A stretch of DNA of 64,000 nucleotides from assembly GCF_022869165.1 (NCBI RefSeq), contig NZ_CP094929.1, forward strand, positions 3,224,001 through 3,288,000, in the 5' to 3' direction. Positions 6,480 to 14,539 of the stretch are shown here, piece by piece. Numbering within the stretch: the stretch's first letter is position 1; the number at the start of each line of letters is the position of its first letter. Position numbers and translations under genes: made by a program. This DNA comes from Sphaerochaeta associata. Lineage in GTDB: Bacteria; Spirochaetota; Spirochaetia; Sphaerochaetales; Sphaerochaetaceae. A model generated the notes under the pieces. It saw nothing but the letters and a program-made list of their open reading frames with translations. It was not told the DNA's origin and did not search any database.

Positions 6480-8200
6480 CGAGAAAGATGCTGGTAGGCA
6501 TCCAGCAGCCTGGCAAGCGGAACAACCTGCGCCCTTTGGTAATTGCTCTTTCCATTCACCAGAAGCTGATCAGGAAGTCGGCCTTTCCGCTTCTCAAGCA
6601 GCTTGTCGTTGATTTGCTGTTGCAACGCTTGAGCCTTTTTCCCGAATTCCATCATCTGCTGTGCTGATATCTCATACCCTTCGCCCAGCGAGGCGAAAGA
6701 GGCAAGCATTGTAAAATTCTTGTGCTTGTTCTTCCACCGAGGGAAGTGTAGAAGCGGATGGGCGAACGAGGGCAGCAACACCAGTGGACAGAGTCCGACA
6801 CTCTCCAAGGCGGATGAAAGTTGCTGGACATAGAGGGCCCAGGAGGCAAGAGTCCGCTCATTTCCTCTGCGATAACGGTTCCCCCAGAGCAATTCACCAT
6901 ATACCATTCGCTCATCCCCGAGCGAAGCAAGCAGGGCTTGCACAGGAAGCGCCCGATAATCGAAGGGAGGGAGCGGCAGATTGTCGACTTCGAAGGCATG
7001 GTCTGCTCCACCATAGGTGGCAACCAACTCTTCCATCGTCTTCCCCAACTGCTCGCCGGTCCCTCGCTGGTAGGCCATGGCATCGAGAAGCCTGAGATAG
7101 AGCATGGCAGAGGAGCGCTGCATATCGGGCAGAAAGCCTAAAAGACCGTCCATTCGGCTTTTGCGCGCCCAAGAGAGGACCGCACCGGCACTTATCGGAT
7201 CGAGTCCGTTTTCCAGGCATCGGGCGACCAGCTGCTGGACACTGCGGCTGTCGAAGAGTTCCAGGTTGGACCCCAAGGCCATGGCACTCTGAAGGTCCAT
7301 AGCCGACTTCTCCTCACATACAGGACAGGAGACATCCTCTTTCCGTACTTCTTCCTCGCTCGAGCGCGGACAGAGTCCCCAGAGGCGCCCATCGATTCGC
7401 ATCGAATAGTTGTCGATAGCGGCCCAACCATGGTGATTCGCCTTTGCAAGCAGCGCCAGAGTACCTTCCTTGGCTACCGTCCGGCTGATTCGGCTCTTGC
7501 TCATTGCCTGTAACGATGATTGGACAAGCAAGCCGAACCGATGAGGATCGTAGGATTCCCTGCCGGTTGAAGACATATCGAGGGAGAAATATTTGATGTT
7601 TTTCAGGCCGAACACCATGGCGATGCCACCGCAGCGGATGTTTTGGTTGTCGGCGACAAGCGAGGCATGGGCAACCAGATGCTCACCCGCAGGGCCGATG
7701 GAGACCACATGCTTGGAACCTACCCGTCTGGCAACCTCTACGGTAGTCATGTTGTGCAACTCTTCGGCTGCAGTAAAGCTCACCCCGCCGTCATGGATGG
7801 AGAAGCCCAAAAGCCTTCGTGCGCGGCCGGTGATGACCAAGGCGCTATAGCCGGATCCTGCGATGGCCCCTGCCAGGGATGATGCAGCACTCCCAACGGC
7901 AATCCTGCCCGTTATCGGGCTTTTCGTAACCATGGTGTAGGAGGTGGGACAGGGCATGGACAGGTCGGAGGCGGCACCGGGTGCAAAGACAATCGGGTTG
8001 CCGCTCTCATAGTATTTCGCCCCGAGCTCTGTAAACACTGCAAACCGTTTCCATAGCTCGAGGGCAAGAAGTCTCCCCCCAAGGTACGCTTTTGCATCGG
8101 ATTCCGACAAGGGGATGACTTCGAATGATTCAGATGCTATATCTATATGCAATACCGAGCGTTGCCGATAGGGGAACGCTAATGTACGCTTCTTTTTCAT
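6467..8200 (-). CDS. Divergent aldehyde:ferredoxin oxidoreductase family protein
   Basis: A 577-residue protein similar along its length to tungstopterin AOR enzymes. Domain 1 has the GGRLLALELW start and the TKSPITG...SGYSALVITGRA region; GPAGE...RCGGIA follows; then GLDPISAGAVLSWA (family GLDTISTG) and a late SVGLC motif. AOR proteins bind one 4Fe-4S cluster by C-x2-C-x3-C plus a distant Cys. Here C292 and C295 are present, the third position is Ser299, and the distant Cys appears to be C471. The protein is somewhat shorter than the usual ~600 residues. It probably still binds pterin, but cluster binding and activity are uncertain. ATG 8200 is given; TTG 8206 with an AGG six bases upstream is possible. 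No cofactor-synthesis gene is nearby. Confidence 0.75.
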   Translation of the reverse strand: MKKKRTLAFPYRQRSVLHIDIASESFEVIPLSESDAKAYLGGRLLALELWKRFAVFTELGAKYYESGNPIVFAPGAASDLSMPCPTSYTMVTKSPITGRIAVGSAASSLAGAIAGSGYSALVITGRARRLLGFSIHDGGVSFTAAEELHNMTTVEVARRVGSKHVVSIGPAGEHLVAHASLVADNQNIRCGGIAMVFGLKNIKYFSLDMSSTGRESYDPHRFGLLVQSSLQAMSKSRISRTVAKEGTLALLAKANHHGWAAIDNYSMRIDGRLWGLCPRSSEEEVRKEDVSCPVCEEKSAMDLQSAMALGSNLELFDSRSVQQLVARCLENGLDPISAGAVLSWARKSRMDGLLGFLPDMQRSSAMLYLRLLDAMAYQRGTGEQLGKTMEELVATYGGADHAFEVDNLPLPPFDYRALPVQALLASLGDERMVYGELLWGNRYRRGNERTLASWALYVQQLSSALESVGLCPLVLLPSFAHPLLHFPRWKNKHKNFTMLASFASLGEGYEISAQQMMEFGKKAQALQQQINDKLLEKRKGRLPDQLLVNGKSNYQRAQVVPLARLLDAYQHLSRYKK

Positions 8201-8206
8201 ATACAA

Positions 8207-8235
8207 AGGGTACCTACCTCACACGTTGCTGTCAA
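8207..8235 (-). promoter_or_regulatory. Promoter candidate for the AOR-like gene
   Basis: Minus-strand TTGACA (8235-8230, perfect -35), 17-bp spacer, TACCCT (8212-8207, poor -10). Six bases then precede the ATG at 8200, so the transcript could be leaderless. Confidence 0.35.
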
Positions 8236-8300
8236 TCAAAATTCCAGTCTCTATACTGAAGTAACAAGTATAGCATGGATTTACAAAAAATGCTTTCCCC

Positions 8301-8329
8301 TTGCCGCCGGTTTCACCTGCCGGTATTAT
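8301..8329 (+). promoter_or_regulatory. Promoter for the TGS-kinase gene, probably leaderless
   Basis: TTGCCG at 8301-8306, 17-bp spacer, TATTAT at 8324-8329. Six bases separate the -10 from the ATG at 8336, so the predicted transcription start is the start codon. No Shine-Dalgarno sequence is present in the 16 bases before the ATG. Confidence 0.5.
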
Positions 8330-8335
8330 AGATGC

Positions 8336-10021
8336 ATGAAACAGATTAGTGTGAAAATCCATGGCCAAAATCTATCCTTGCCGATAGGCACCACTGTAGA
8401 GGATGTACTGCTCATGGCTGACATCGAAGGATCATGCAACGATCCTGTCTACGAGGACAACCCCTTTGTGGGTGCTTTGGTCAATCATGAGCTGCACTCC
8501 TGTTCGCGCTCCTTGGTTGCCGACTGCACCGTTGAACCTGTTCGCCTGTTCGGCGACATGGGCAAACGCATCTACCGCCACTCCCTCTGTTATCTCTTGT
8601 GTGCCGCTGTTTCCATGCTCTACCCCCAACGCCGTCTGGTTATCGGACACTCACTCGGAGACGGCTACTATTTCAGTTTCGACGACGAATTGATGCTCGC
8701 TGGCAGCGATATCCTTGCCATCGAGGAAGCGATGCGTTCTTTGGTCGAACAGAAACTGGATATCGAGGAGGTCACCCTCACCTACGAGAACGCCCTCGCT
8801 TATTTCGAACAGAACCACTTCGACCAAACGGCGGCACTCCTGTCGACCCGCAATGAACCAAAGGTGAACCTATACCGGCTCAGCGGATACCTGGACATCT
8901 CCTATGAACCGCTGCTGGGCAACACCGGCCTGATGAAGGTATGGGAGCTAAAACCGTACCAAGAGAGGGGCATGTTGCTGCGTTACCCCAGATCACACAA
9001 TATCAAGGCGCTGGACCCGTTTGTGGACAACCCCCTGCTCTTCTCCGTCTTCAAGGAGTACAAGGCGTGGGGGAGCATACTGGGCGTCCAGTCTCTGGGG
9101 CAATTGAACCGGATGGGCAACCAGAATACGGTTGAGTCATTCATCCGACTCGCCGAGGCTCTACAACAGAAGAAGATCGCAAGCATTGCAGACCAGATAA
9201 ATCTGCACAGCAGCGTCAAGGCTGTCCTCATAGCAGGCCCCTCCTCATCAGGCAAGACAACCTTCGCCCACAAACTGGGAATACAGCTTCAGGTATTGGG
9301 GAAGAAAACGATAAAAATTTCGCTGGACAGCTACTATCTTCCCCCCAGCCAAGCCCCCAAGGACGAGTTCAACAAGCCCGATCTGGAAGCGCTTGAAGCA
9401 CTCGATGTGGCCAAGTTCCAAGAGGACCTTGCCAGCCTGTTCAGAGGAGAACCGGTTCGATTGTGCAAATTCGATTTCAAGACGGCGAAGCGCAGTTATG
9501 AATCCGAACCGGTGCAGATGGACAAGCGCACGCTTCTGGTTATTGAAGGCATTCACGGAATGAATCCCGAGCTCACAGCCTCGCTGGAAAGCGACCTGCT
9601 ATTCCGAGTCTACATCTCAGCCCTTACGCAGCTGAATCTCGACGACCACAATCGCATCAGCACCACGGACAATCGCATCATCCGGCGTATGATCAGAGAC
9701 AATCGAACCCGCGGTACGAATGCCGAGACCACCCTCAATATGTGGCCGTCGGTACAGCGCGGTGAAGACCGCTACATTTTCCCCTACCAGAACAACGCGA
9801 ATGTTCTGATAAACAGTGCCCTCGATTATGAACTGGGGGTGCTGACCACCTACGCCCAACCGTTGTTGAAGATGGTAAAGCCATCAGCAGGGGCGGCCTA
9901 TGAGACGGCCCGCAGGCTGCTGAGGTTCCTGGAGCATGTGAATCCCATCCCCGACACGCTTGTACCACCCGATTCCCTGCTCAGGGAGTTCATCGGAGGG
10001 AGTGAATTTGACGTCATTTGA
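8336..10021 (+). CDS. TGS-domain nucleoside-kinase-like P-loop protein
   Basis: A 561-residue protein of three parts. Residues 1-60 resemble a TGS domain (MKQISVKIHGQNLSLPIGTT). Residues ~60-200 resemble the second additional domain of threonyl-tRNA synthetase (GHSLGDGYYFSFDDE). The C-terminal ~270 residues are a uridine-kinase/phosphoribulokinase-type domain with P-loop GPSSSGKTT near residue 302, ISLDSYYLPP and a DLEALEALD segment. This architecture is known from a bacterial group annotated as nucleoside kinases or uridine-kinase-like proteins; the natural substrate is uncertain. The TGS start defines residue 1, and there is no Shine-Dalgarno. It lies 15 bp upstream of the UxaE-like gene and is probably co-transcribed with it. 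Confidence 0.8.
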   Translation: MKQISVKIHGQNLSLPIGTTVEDVLLMADIEGSCNDPVYEDNPFVGALVNHELHSCSRSLVADCTVEPVRLFGDMGKRIYRHSLCYLLCAAVSMLYPQRRLVIGHSLGDGYYFSFDDELMLAGSDILAIEEAMRSLVEQKLDIEEVTLTYENALAYFEQNHFDQTAALLSTRNEPKVNLYRLSGYLDISYEPLLGNTGLMKVWELKPYQERGMLLRYPRSHNIKALDPFVDNPLLFSVFKEYKAWGSILGVQSLGQLNRMGNQNTVESFIRLAEALQQKKIASIADQINLHSSVKAVLIAGPSSSGKTTFAHKLGIQLQVLGKKTIKISLDSYYLPPSQAPKDEFNKPDLEALEALDVAKFQEDLASLFRGEPVRLCKFDFKTAKRSYESEPVQMDKRTLLVIEGIHGMNPELTASLESDLLFRVYISALTQLNLDDHNRISTTDNRIIRRMIRDNRTRGTNAETTLNMWPSVQRGEDRYIFPYQNNANVLINSALDYELGVLTTYAQPLLKMVKPSAGAAYETARRLLRFLEHVNPIPDTLVPPDSLLREFIGGSEFDVI

Positions 10022-10036
10022 CGAAGGAGTCAACAT

Positions 10037-11530
10037 ATGGAACTCTACGATTCCAGACAGATAGATACGCTTGCATTGGAGACAAGACTGGGAAAGCCGG
10101 TCAAGCTCTACGAGAAATCGGTGACGAGCCTTGGAGAGTGCATCATCGCACTGATCCGCTCTGAGAAAGACAAATACCTGGTCGCCCAAGGCAGCGGGCC
10201 TGTGTTTGATGAATTGACAGGTGATGTCGCCCAAACATGCAAAATCTGCCCTGCCGACCATGCAAACCGGCTTGTCCTGAACAAGTATCTGCCCTACACG
10301 ACACCGGTGGCCAATACAAGCAGACGGCCTTCACTCGGCTTGGGGGACAGGCTCGGCGAGGCGACGGCCGGTCATATCCAGGCGTTGAGTGGAACCAAGG
10401 TGTTCCCGTTTTTCGCCCAGCAGTCGATCAGGGAGCTCAACTTCACCGGTCGAAGCTTCGACGATGTCATCGATGCTGCTGCCTATGCAGTCTTTCAGGA
10501 GGGGTATACCACCGGATACGGTGCAGACGGCGATCACCTGAAGAAGTGTGAGGATATTGAGAAGTCTCTCAAGCAAGGCGCTACGATGATCACCCTCGAC
10601 TCCTCGGAGCAGATCGACAACTCCATCCAAGGTCTGGATACGGATGCATTGCTTGCTCGCTATCAACAGCTTGGAGAAGAGACCCGGACAATGTATGAGA
10701 AGCTCTATCAGGAGCAGTTGATCACCATAGGCGATGAGATGTATAAACTCGACCGCACGCATCTGATGCAGGACGTACTGACCTATCACAAGGCATTGGA
10801 CTTCATCCAGATGGTGTATGAAAGCTATATTTGCACCTCGTCAAGGCCGATTGATTTTGAGATCTCCATCGATGAGACCGACACCCCGACCGATCCCAAA
10901 AGCCATGTATTCATCGCCTTGGAGCTGAAACGAAGGCAGGTGTTGGTTTCTACATTGGCCCCCCGCTTCATCGGTGAGTTCCAGAAAGGAATCGACTATA
11001 TCGGAGACCTGGACCTCTTTACTGCAGACCTTGCCCAGCATGCAGCCATAGCCGACCACTATGGGTACCGACTGAGCATTCACTCAGGCAGCGACAAGTT
11101 CAGCATCTTCCCCATCCTTGCAAAAACAATCAAGGGAAGCTTCCATGTCAAGACGGCAGGGACGAACTGGCTTGAAGCCGTCAGGCTTGTCGCACTGAAA
11201 GATCCTTCACTCTACCGCAGGATGCACGAGCATGCCCTGAAGAGGTTCCCCGATGCCAAGAAATTCTACCATGTTACGACCAGACTCGACCGCATCAGCG
11301 CTTTGCAGGAGGTGGAAGACAGTGAGCTGTGGCGCTATCTGGAGGATGACAATGCACGACAGCTTCTGCACATAACCTACGGCTACCTGCTGCGGGATGA
11401 GAACGATACGGGAGCAAAATTGCTCGGCGATGATCTATTCGGCCTGCTTGCACGTGAGGAAGAGCTTTATCAGACCCTGCTTGCCAAGCATATCGGCAAG
11501 CATCTTTCCTTATTGGGATTCTCCAAGTAG
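10037..11530 (+). CDS. uxaE: Tagaturonate epimerase family protein (UxaE-like)
   Basis: A 497-residue protein resembling UxaE, the tagaturonate/fructuronate epimerase first described in Thermotoga hexuronate catabolism. Recognised by overall length, the GLGDRLGEATAGHI start region, the late SIHSGSDKFSIF motif and the GTNWLEAVR segment, in which His and acidic residues could bind the catalytic metal. The presumed reaction interconverts D-tagaturonate and D-fructuronate in the cytoplasm. The ATG follows AAGGAG by 8 bases. Its partner is the TGS-kinase gene rather than other hexuronate genes, so the exact substrate is less sure than the family. A G+C-rich hairpin follows. Confidence 0.65.
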   Translation: MELYDSRQIDTLALETRLGKPVKLYEKSVTSLGECIIALIRSEKDKYLVAQGSGPVFDELTGDVAQTCKICPADHANRLVLNKYLPYTTPVANTSRRPSLGLGDRLGEATAGHIQALSGTKVFPFFAQQSIRELNFTGRSFDDVIDAAAYAVFQEGYTTGYGADGDHLKKCEDIEKSLKQGATMITLDSSEQIDNSIQGLDTDALLARYQQLGEETRTMYEKLYQEQLITIGDEMYKLDRTHLMQDVLTYHKALDFIQMVYESYICTSSRPIDFEISIDETDTPTDPKSHVFIALELKRRQVLVSTLAPRFIGEFQKGIDYIGDLDLFTADLAQHAAIADHYGYRLSIHSGSDKFSIFPILAKTIKGSFHVKTAGTNWLEAVRLVALKDPSLYRRMHEHALKRFPDAKKFYHVTTRLDRISALQEVEDSELWRYLEDDNARQLLHITYGYLLRDENDTGAKLLGDDLFGLLAREEELYQTLLAKHIGKHLSLLGFSK

Positions 11531-11539
11531 GACAAGGAT

Positions 11540-11561
11540 AAGGCGGCCTTTCGGCCGCCTT
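11540..11561. terminator. Hairpin terminator between convergent genes
   Basis: Perfect 9-bp stem AAGGCGGCC / GGCCGCCTT with loop TTTC, placed between the UxaE-like stop and the nifU stop. It is symmetrical, so it could serve both strands; the downstream T-tracts are short. Confidence 0.65.
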
Positions 11562-11567
11562 GCTTCT

Positions 11568-12176
11568 TCATACGTTGTAGATGTGCTTGAACTCGTCAAA
11601 GAGTTCGCTTACCGCTTGCTTGCACTTTCCGCAGACCGTACCGTATTCGGTAATCTCCTGCAGTTGTTCGAGCGTTTTCGCCTGCCCGGACTTCACCAGG
11701 TCCTCAATCTGGACATCGGTGACGCTCTTGCACTCACAAATAACCTTGGCCACGTGCTTCTTGAAGGGATTCTCCCTTCCCTGCTTCTCCAGATAGTCGT
11801 CTATGGCGGCACGAAGAGCCTTGTCCCCAAGAACGGAGCAGTGGAACTTGTGCTCGGGAAGCCCTCCCAAAGCGTCGGTGATCATGGCCGGGGTGAGGTG
11901 GTACGCCTCCTCAAGGGTGAGGCCGATGGCCATTTCACTCATCATGGAAGTGCTTGCAATGGCCGATGCGCAGCCGTAGGTAAGCCATCTCAGGTCGAGG
12001 ATTCTGTCGTCCTTGACTTTAATCAAGATTTGCATCTGATCCCCGCATGCAAGCGATCCAACATCTCCAATACCATCATAATCGAACTGTTCATCCTCTT
12101 TGAGGGTATTCCTGGGATTCATAAAATGGTCCTTCACCACCGGGGTATAGACCCATTGACTCATAAAATTGGTCAT
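11568..12176 (-). CDS. nifU: NifU-type iron-sulphur cluster scaffold
   Basis: A 202-residue protein joining an IscU-like scaffold domain with a Cys-rich BFD-like domain. The scaffold has three conserved Cys (LACGD, YGCAS, FHCSV) that hold the nascent cluster; the C-terminal domain has CECKSVTD and CGKC, which in NifU hold a permanent 2Fe-2S cluster. No C-terminal Nfu domain is present, so it is shorter than Azotobacter NifU. It builds Fe-S clusters with sulphur from the NifS encoded just upstream. The ATG overlaps the nifS stop (ATGA), with GGGAG 11 bases upstream. Confidence 0.9.
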   Translation of the reverse strand: MTNFMSQWVYTPVVKDHFMNPRNTLKEDEQFDYDGIGDVGSLACGDQMQILIKVKDDRILDLRWLTYGCASAIASTSMMSEMAIGLTLEEAYHLTPAMITDALGGLPEHKFHCSVLGDKALRAAIDDYLEKQGRENPFKKHVAKVICECKSVTDVQIEDLVKSGQAKTLEQLQEITEYGTVCGKCKQAVSELFDEFKHIYNV

Positions 12177-13333
12177 CGTGTTGACATCTCCCTTAAACGC
12201 TTGATAATCGGCGGCAGCTTCTCCAGGACATATGCAACGTCCTGCTCGGTATTGTATCGACCGAAACTGAACCGGATGGAGCCGTGGGCAAGCTCGATAT
12301 CCACCCCGGAGGCCAGCAGTACGTAGCTGGGCTCAAGCGACCCGCTGGCACAGGCACTCCCGGTGGAAACCATAATTCCTTCCATATCGAGATAAAGCAG
12401 AATGGACTCCCCTTCTGCATGAGGGAAGGAGACATCAAGGGTGCCGGGCAGGCAGTGCTCCTGATTCCCGTTGACCACAACATTGCTGATACGTTCAAGA
12501 ATCCCGACTCTCAGCATCTCCCTGAGTTTCCAAAGCTTCTTTCGCTCCATATCCAGATCGCGCTGTGCAATGGAGGCAGCCACTCCCATCCCTACGATGG
12601 AAGCCGTATTATAGGTTCCTGCCCGCTTTCCGCCTTCCTGATGGCCTCCATGCACCAACGGGGCATAGGGTGCCTTGGCCTTCACGACCAATGCTCCGAC
12701 ACCCTTGGGCCCATAAAACTTATGGGCGGAGAGACTGAGGTAGTCCACCCCAAGCTCCCTCATAGAAACAGGGATTTTCCCGATTGCCTGCGTAGCATCG
12801 GTATGCATGAAGGCCCCCGTTTGATGGGCGAGTCGAGCAATCTCTGCAACCGGCTGGATGGTCCCGATCTCATTATTCCCCAGCATCACCGACACCAGGG
12901 CGACATCATCGCCAAGCAGCTTATTCATCACGTCCATCTTCACCCGACCGGTACTATCGACCGGACATTCATCGACGTTGTAGCCGAGTTGTCTCAGGTA
13001 TTTGACGGTCTCGATTATCGAAGGGTGTTCGATGGTGGTTGTCACAATTCGATTGCGCTTCGAACCAAGGTCGATGCGCTCCTTGAAGATATTGAATACG
13101 GTATTGTTTGCTTCGCTTGCACCGCTGGTGAAGACGATTGACGAGCTCTCCTCATCGATGAGAGAAGCAAGAGCCTGCCTGCTCTGTTCGATGGCAAGGG
13201 CCGCCTGACGCCCGGCCATGTGCATGCTGGAAGCATTTCCGTATAGCATATTGGATTGATGCACCGCTTCGATGACATCTTCATGCATCGCAGTAGTCGC
13301 ATTGTTATCCAGATAGATAATGTTCTGTTCCAT
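12173..13333 (-). CDS. nifS: Cysteine desulfurase NifS/IscS
   Basis: A 386-residue PLP enzyme that releases sulphur from cysteine for Fe-S cluster assembly. Visible: LDNNATT start, HTDATQAIGK, the PLP-lysine motif SAHKFYGPKG around residue 205, and the catalytic cysteine loop STGSACASGS around residue 325. Length and motifs match class I desulfurases. GAGG lies 8 bases before the ATG. It forms a two-gene unit with nifU, the usual partner in anaerobes lacking the full Isc set; no iscR-type regulator is adjacent. Confidence 0.95.
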   Translation of the reverse strand: MEQNIIYLDNNATTAMHEDVIEAVHQSNMLYGNASSMHMAGRQAALAIEQSRQALASLIDEESSSIVFTSGASEANNTVFNIFKERIDLGSKRNRIVTTTIEHPSIIETVKYLRQLGYNVDECPVDSTGRVKMDVMNKLLGDDVALVSVMLGNNEIGTIQPVAEIARLAHQTGAFMHTDATQAIGKIPVSMRELGVDYLSLSAHKFYGPKGVGALVVKAKAPYAPLVHGGHQEGGKRAGTYNTASIVGMGVAASIAQRDLDMERKKLWKLREMLRVGILERISNVVVNGNQEHCLPGTLDVSFPHAEGESILLYLDMEGIMVSTGSACASGSLEPSYVLLASGVDIELAHGSIRFSFGRYNTEQDVAYVLEKLPPIIKRLREMSTR

Positions 13334-13392
13334 GAAATAACCTCATATACAACATAGTGAAGCACGGCCCGAAGGGTCAAGCCGCACACATT

Positions 13393-13746
13393 TCATGCGC
13401 GAAATGTATCGTATAGAGGTTCGTCCGAGTCCTCGGAAGGACAGGTCTTGCTATGGATGAAGCGGATGAAACGCCGCTCGGCGAATCGAAGGTGATGCTT
13501 TCTGGCCCAAGCCACGTAGCCGCAGGTCTCGGGCAGGTAGGAGGCGAACATTGCCCTGAGCCGTGTCATCTTCTGGCAGCGGGCGCAACGGACAAACCGC
13601 TCGGAATATACCTTGCATTGTTTGGTCGCCGGGTCGAAAAATTCACACCAGGAATCCAGGTCTATGACAAGATTACGGCCGTACACAGCCTTCTCATGGC
13701 AGCAGAGCCCGCATTTGGTGCATTTATCTTCCCAACACTTACCCAC
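13393..13746 (-). CDS. YkgJ/YcgN-type cysteine-cluster protein
   Basis: A 117-residue protein of the zinc- or iron-chelating Cys-cluster type: CTKCGLCC near residue 9, then CEFFD...CKVYSERF...CARC and a late Cys before the end. The spacing matches the UPF0153/YcgN group, whose biochemical role is not established. The GTG start at 13746 is favoured because GGAGG lies 6 bases upstream inside the end of surE; the two genes overlap by 8 bp, so they are coupled. It is last in the galactokinase-like / surE / ykgJ-like unit. Confidence 0.75.
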   Translation of the reverse strand: MGKCWEDKCTKCGLCCHEKAVYGRNLVIDLDSWCEFFDPATKQCKVYSERFVRCARCQKMTRLRAMFASYLPETCGYVAWARKHHLRFAERRFIRFIHSKTCPSEDSDEPLYDTFRA

Positions 13747-14539
13747 AATCGACCTCCTCGCTCATGGCGTCGAGGGCTTGTTGCACCTTCTGGTGCACCG
13801 GGGGAAGAATGGAAAGGGCGGTTACACTGATGTAGCCGCTGCGGACAGCCTGGAAATCGGAGAACTGTGTATCACAGCGTTGTATCGGTTGCACTCCCCC
13901 TTTAAGGGAGAGCACCACCGAGGTTCCAAAGCGTACTGAAGCAGTATCGAAATATCGATTCTCCTGCTCATGCTTGGTCTCTACTGCATCATGGTACTCA
14001 AGATAGCTGAGCACCCCGCTCTTCCACTTGCCGTTTCCATCCCCGGGGACATTGATATTGATGATGCACTCTCTGCTGGTCAGTGGATAAAACTCATCCA
14101 AGTGCTCTACCACAAAGGCTGCCGAACGGGCAAAGGGAAAGGAGCCCTCTTTGTCACGGCTGCAGCTGACAGCCATCGAGGGAAGCCCTGTCAAGGCTGC
14201 TTCACGAGCTGCCCCGACGGTTCCTGAATAGAGAATATCGGTGGATATATTGTAGCCGTGATTGATTCCGCTGATGACCAAATCGGGGGTCATGGGGAAA
14301 ATCTTCCCTTTGGAAGCATAGAGAATGCAATCGGCAGGAGTGCCGCTGCAGTGATACCGATTCTTTGCATACTCGGTAATGACAATCTCTCCACGGAGTG
14401 TCATGGAGTGGCTGCTGGCGCTTCGCTCGGATGAGGGAGCGCAGATCCAGACATCGTGGCCGGCCTTCACCAAAGCATCGGACAGCGCAGCCAGTCCTTC
14501 ACTTCGATACCCATCGTCATTCGTCAGCAGTATTCTCAT
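13739..14539 (-). CDS. surE: 5'/3'-nucleotidase SurE
   Basis: A 266-residue metal-dependent phosphatase acting on nucleoside monophosphates. The family signature is intact: NDDG with both Asp at residues 8-9, CAPSSERSASSHS around residue 35, and SGINHGYN...YSGTVGAA around residue 90, carrying the metal-binding Asn. Length is normal. Its ATG overlaps the stop of the galactokinase-like gene (ATGA) and it has no strong Shine-Dalgarno of its own, so it depends on translational coupling. Probably a stationary-phase/nucleotide-housekeeping phosphatase in the cytoplasm. Confidence 0.93.
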   Translation of the reverse strand: MRILLTNDDGYRSEGLAALSDALVKAGHDVWICAPSSERSASSHSMTLRGEIVITEYAKNRYHCSGTPADCILYASKGKIFPMTPDLVISGINHGYNISTDILYSGTVGAAREAALTGLPSMAVSCSRDKEGSFPFARSAAFVVEHLDEFYPLTSRECIININVPGDGNGKWKSGVLSYLEYHDAVETKHEQENRYFDTASVRFGTSVVLSLKGGVQPIQRCDTQFSDFQAVRSGYISVTALSILPPVHQKVQQALDAMSEEVDCG

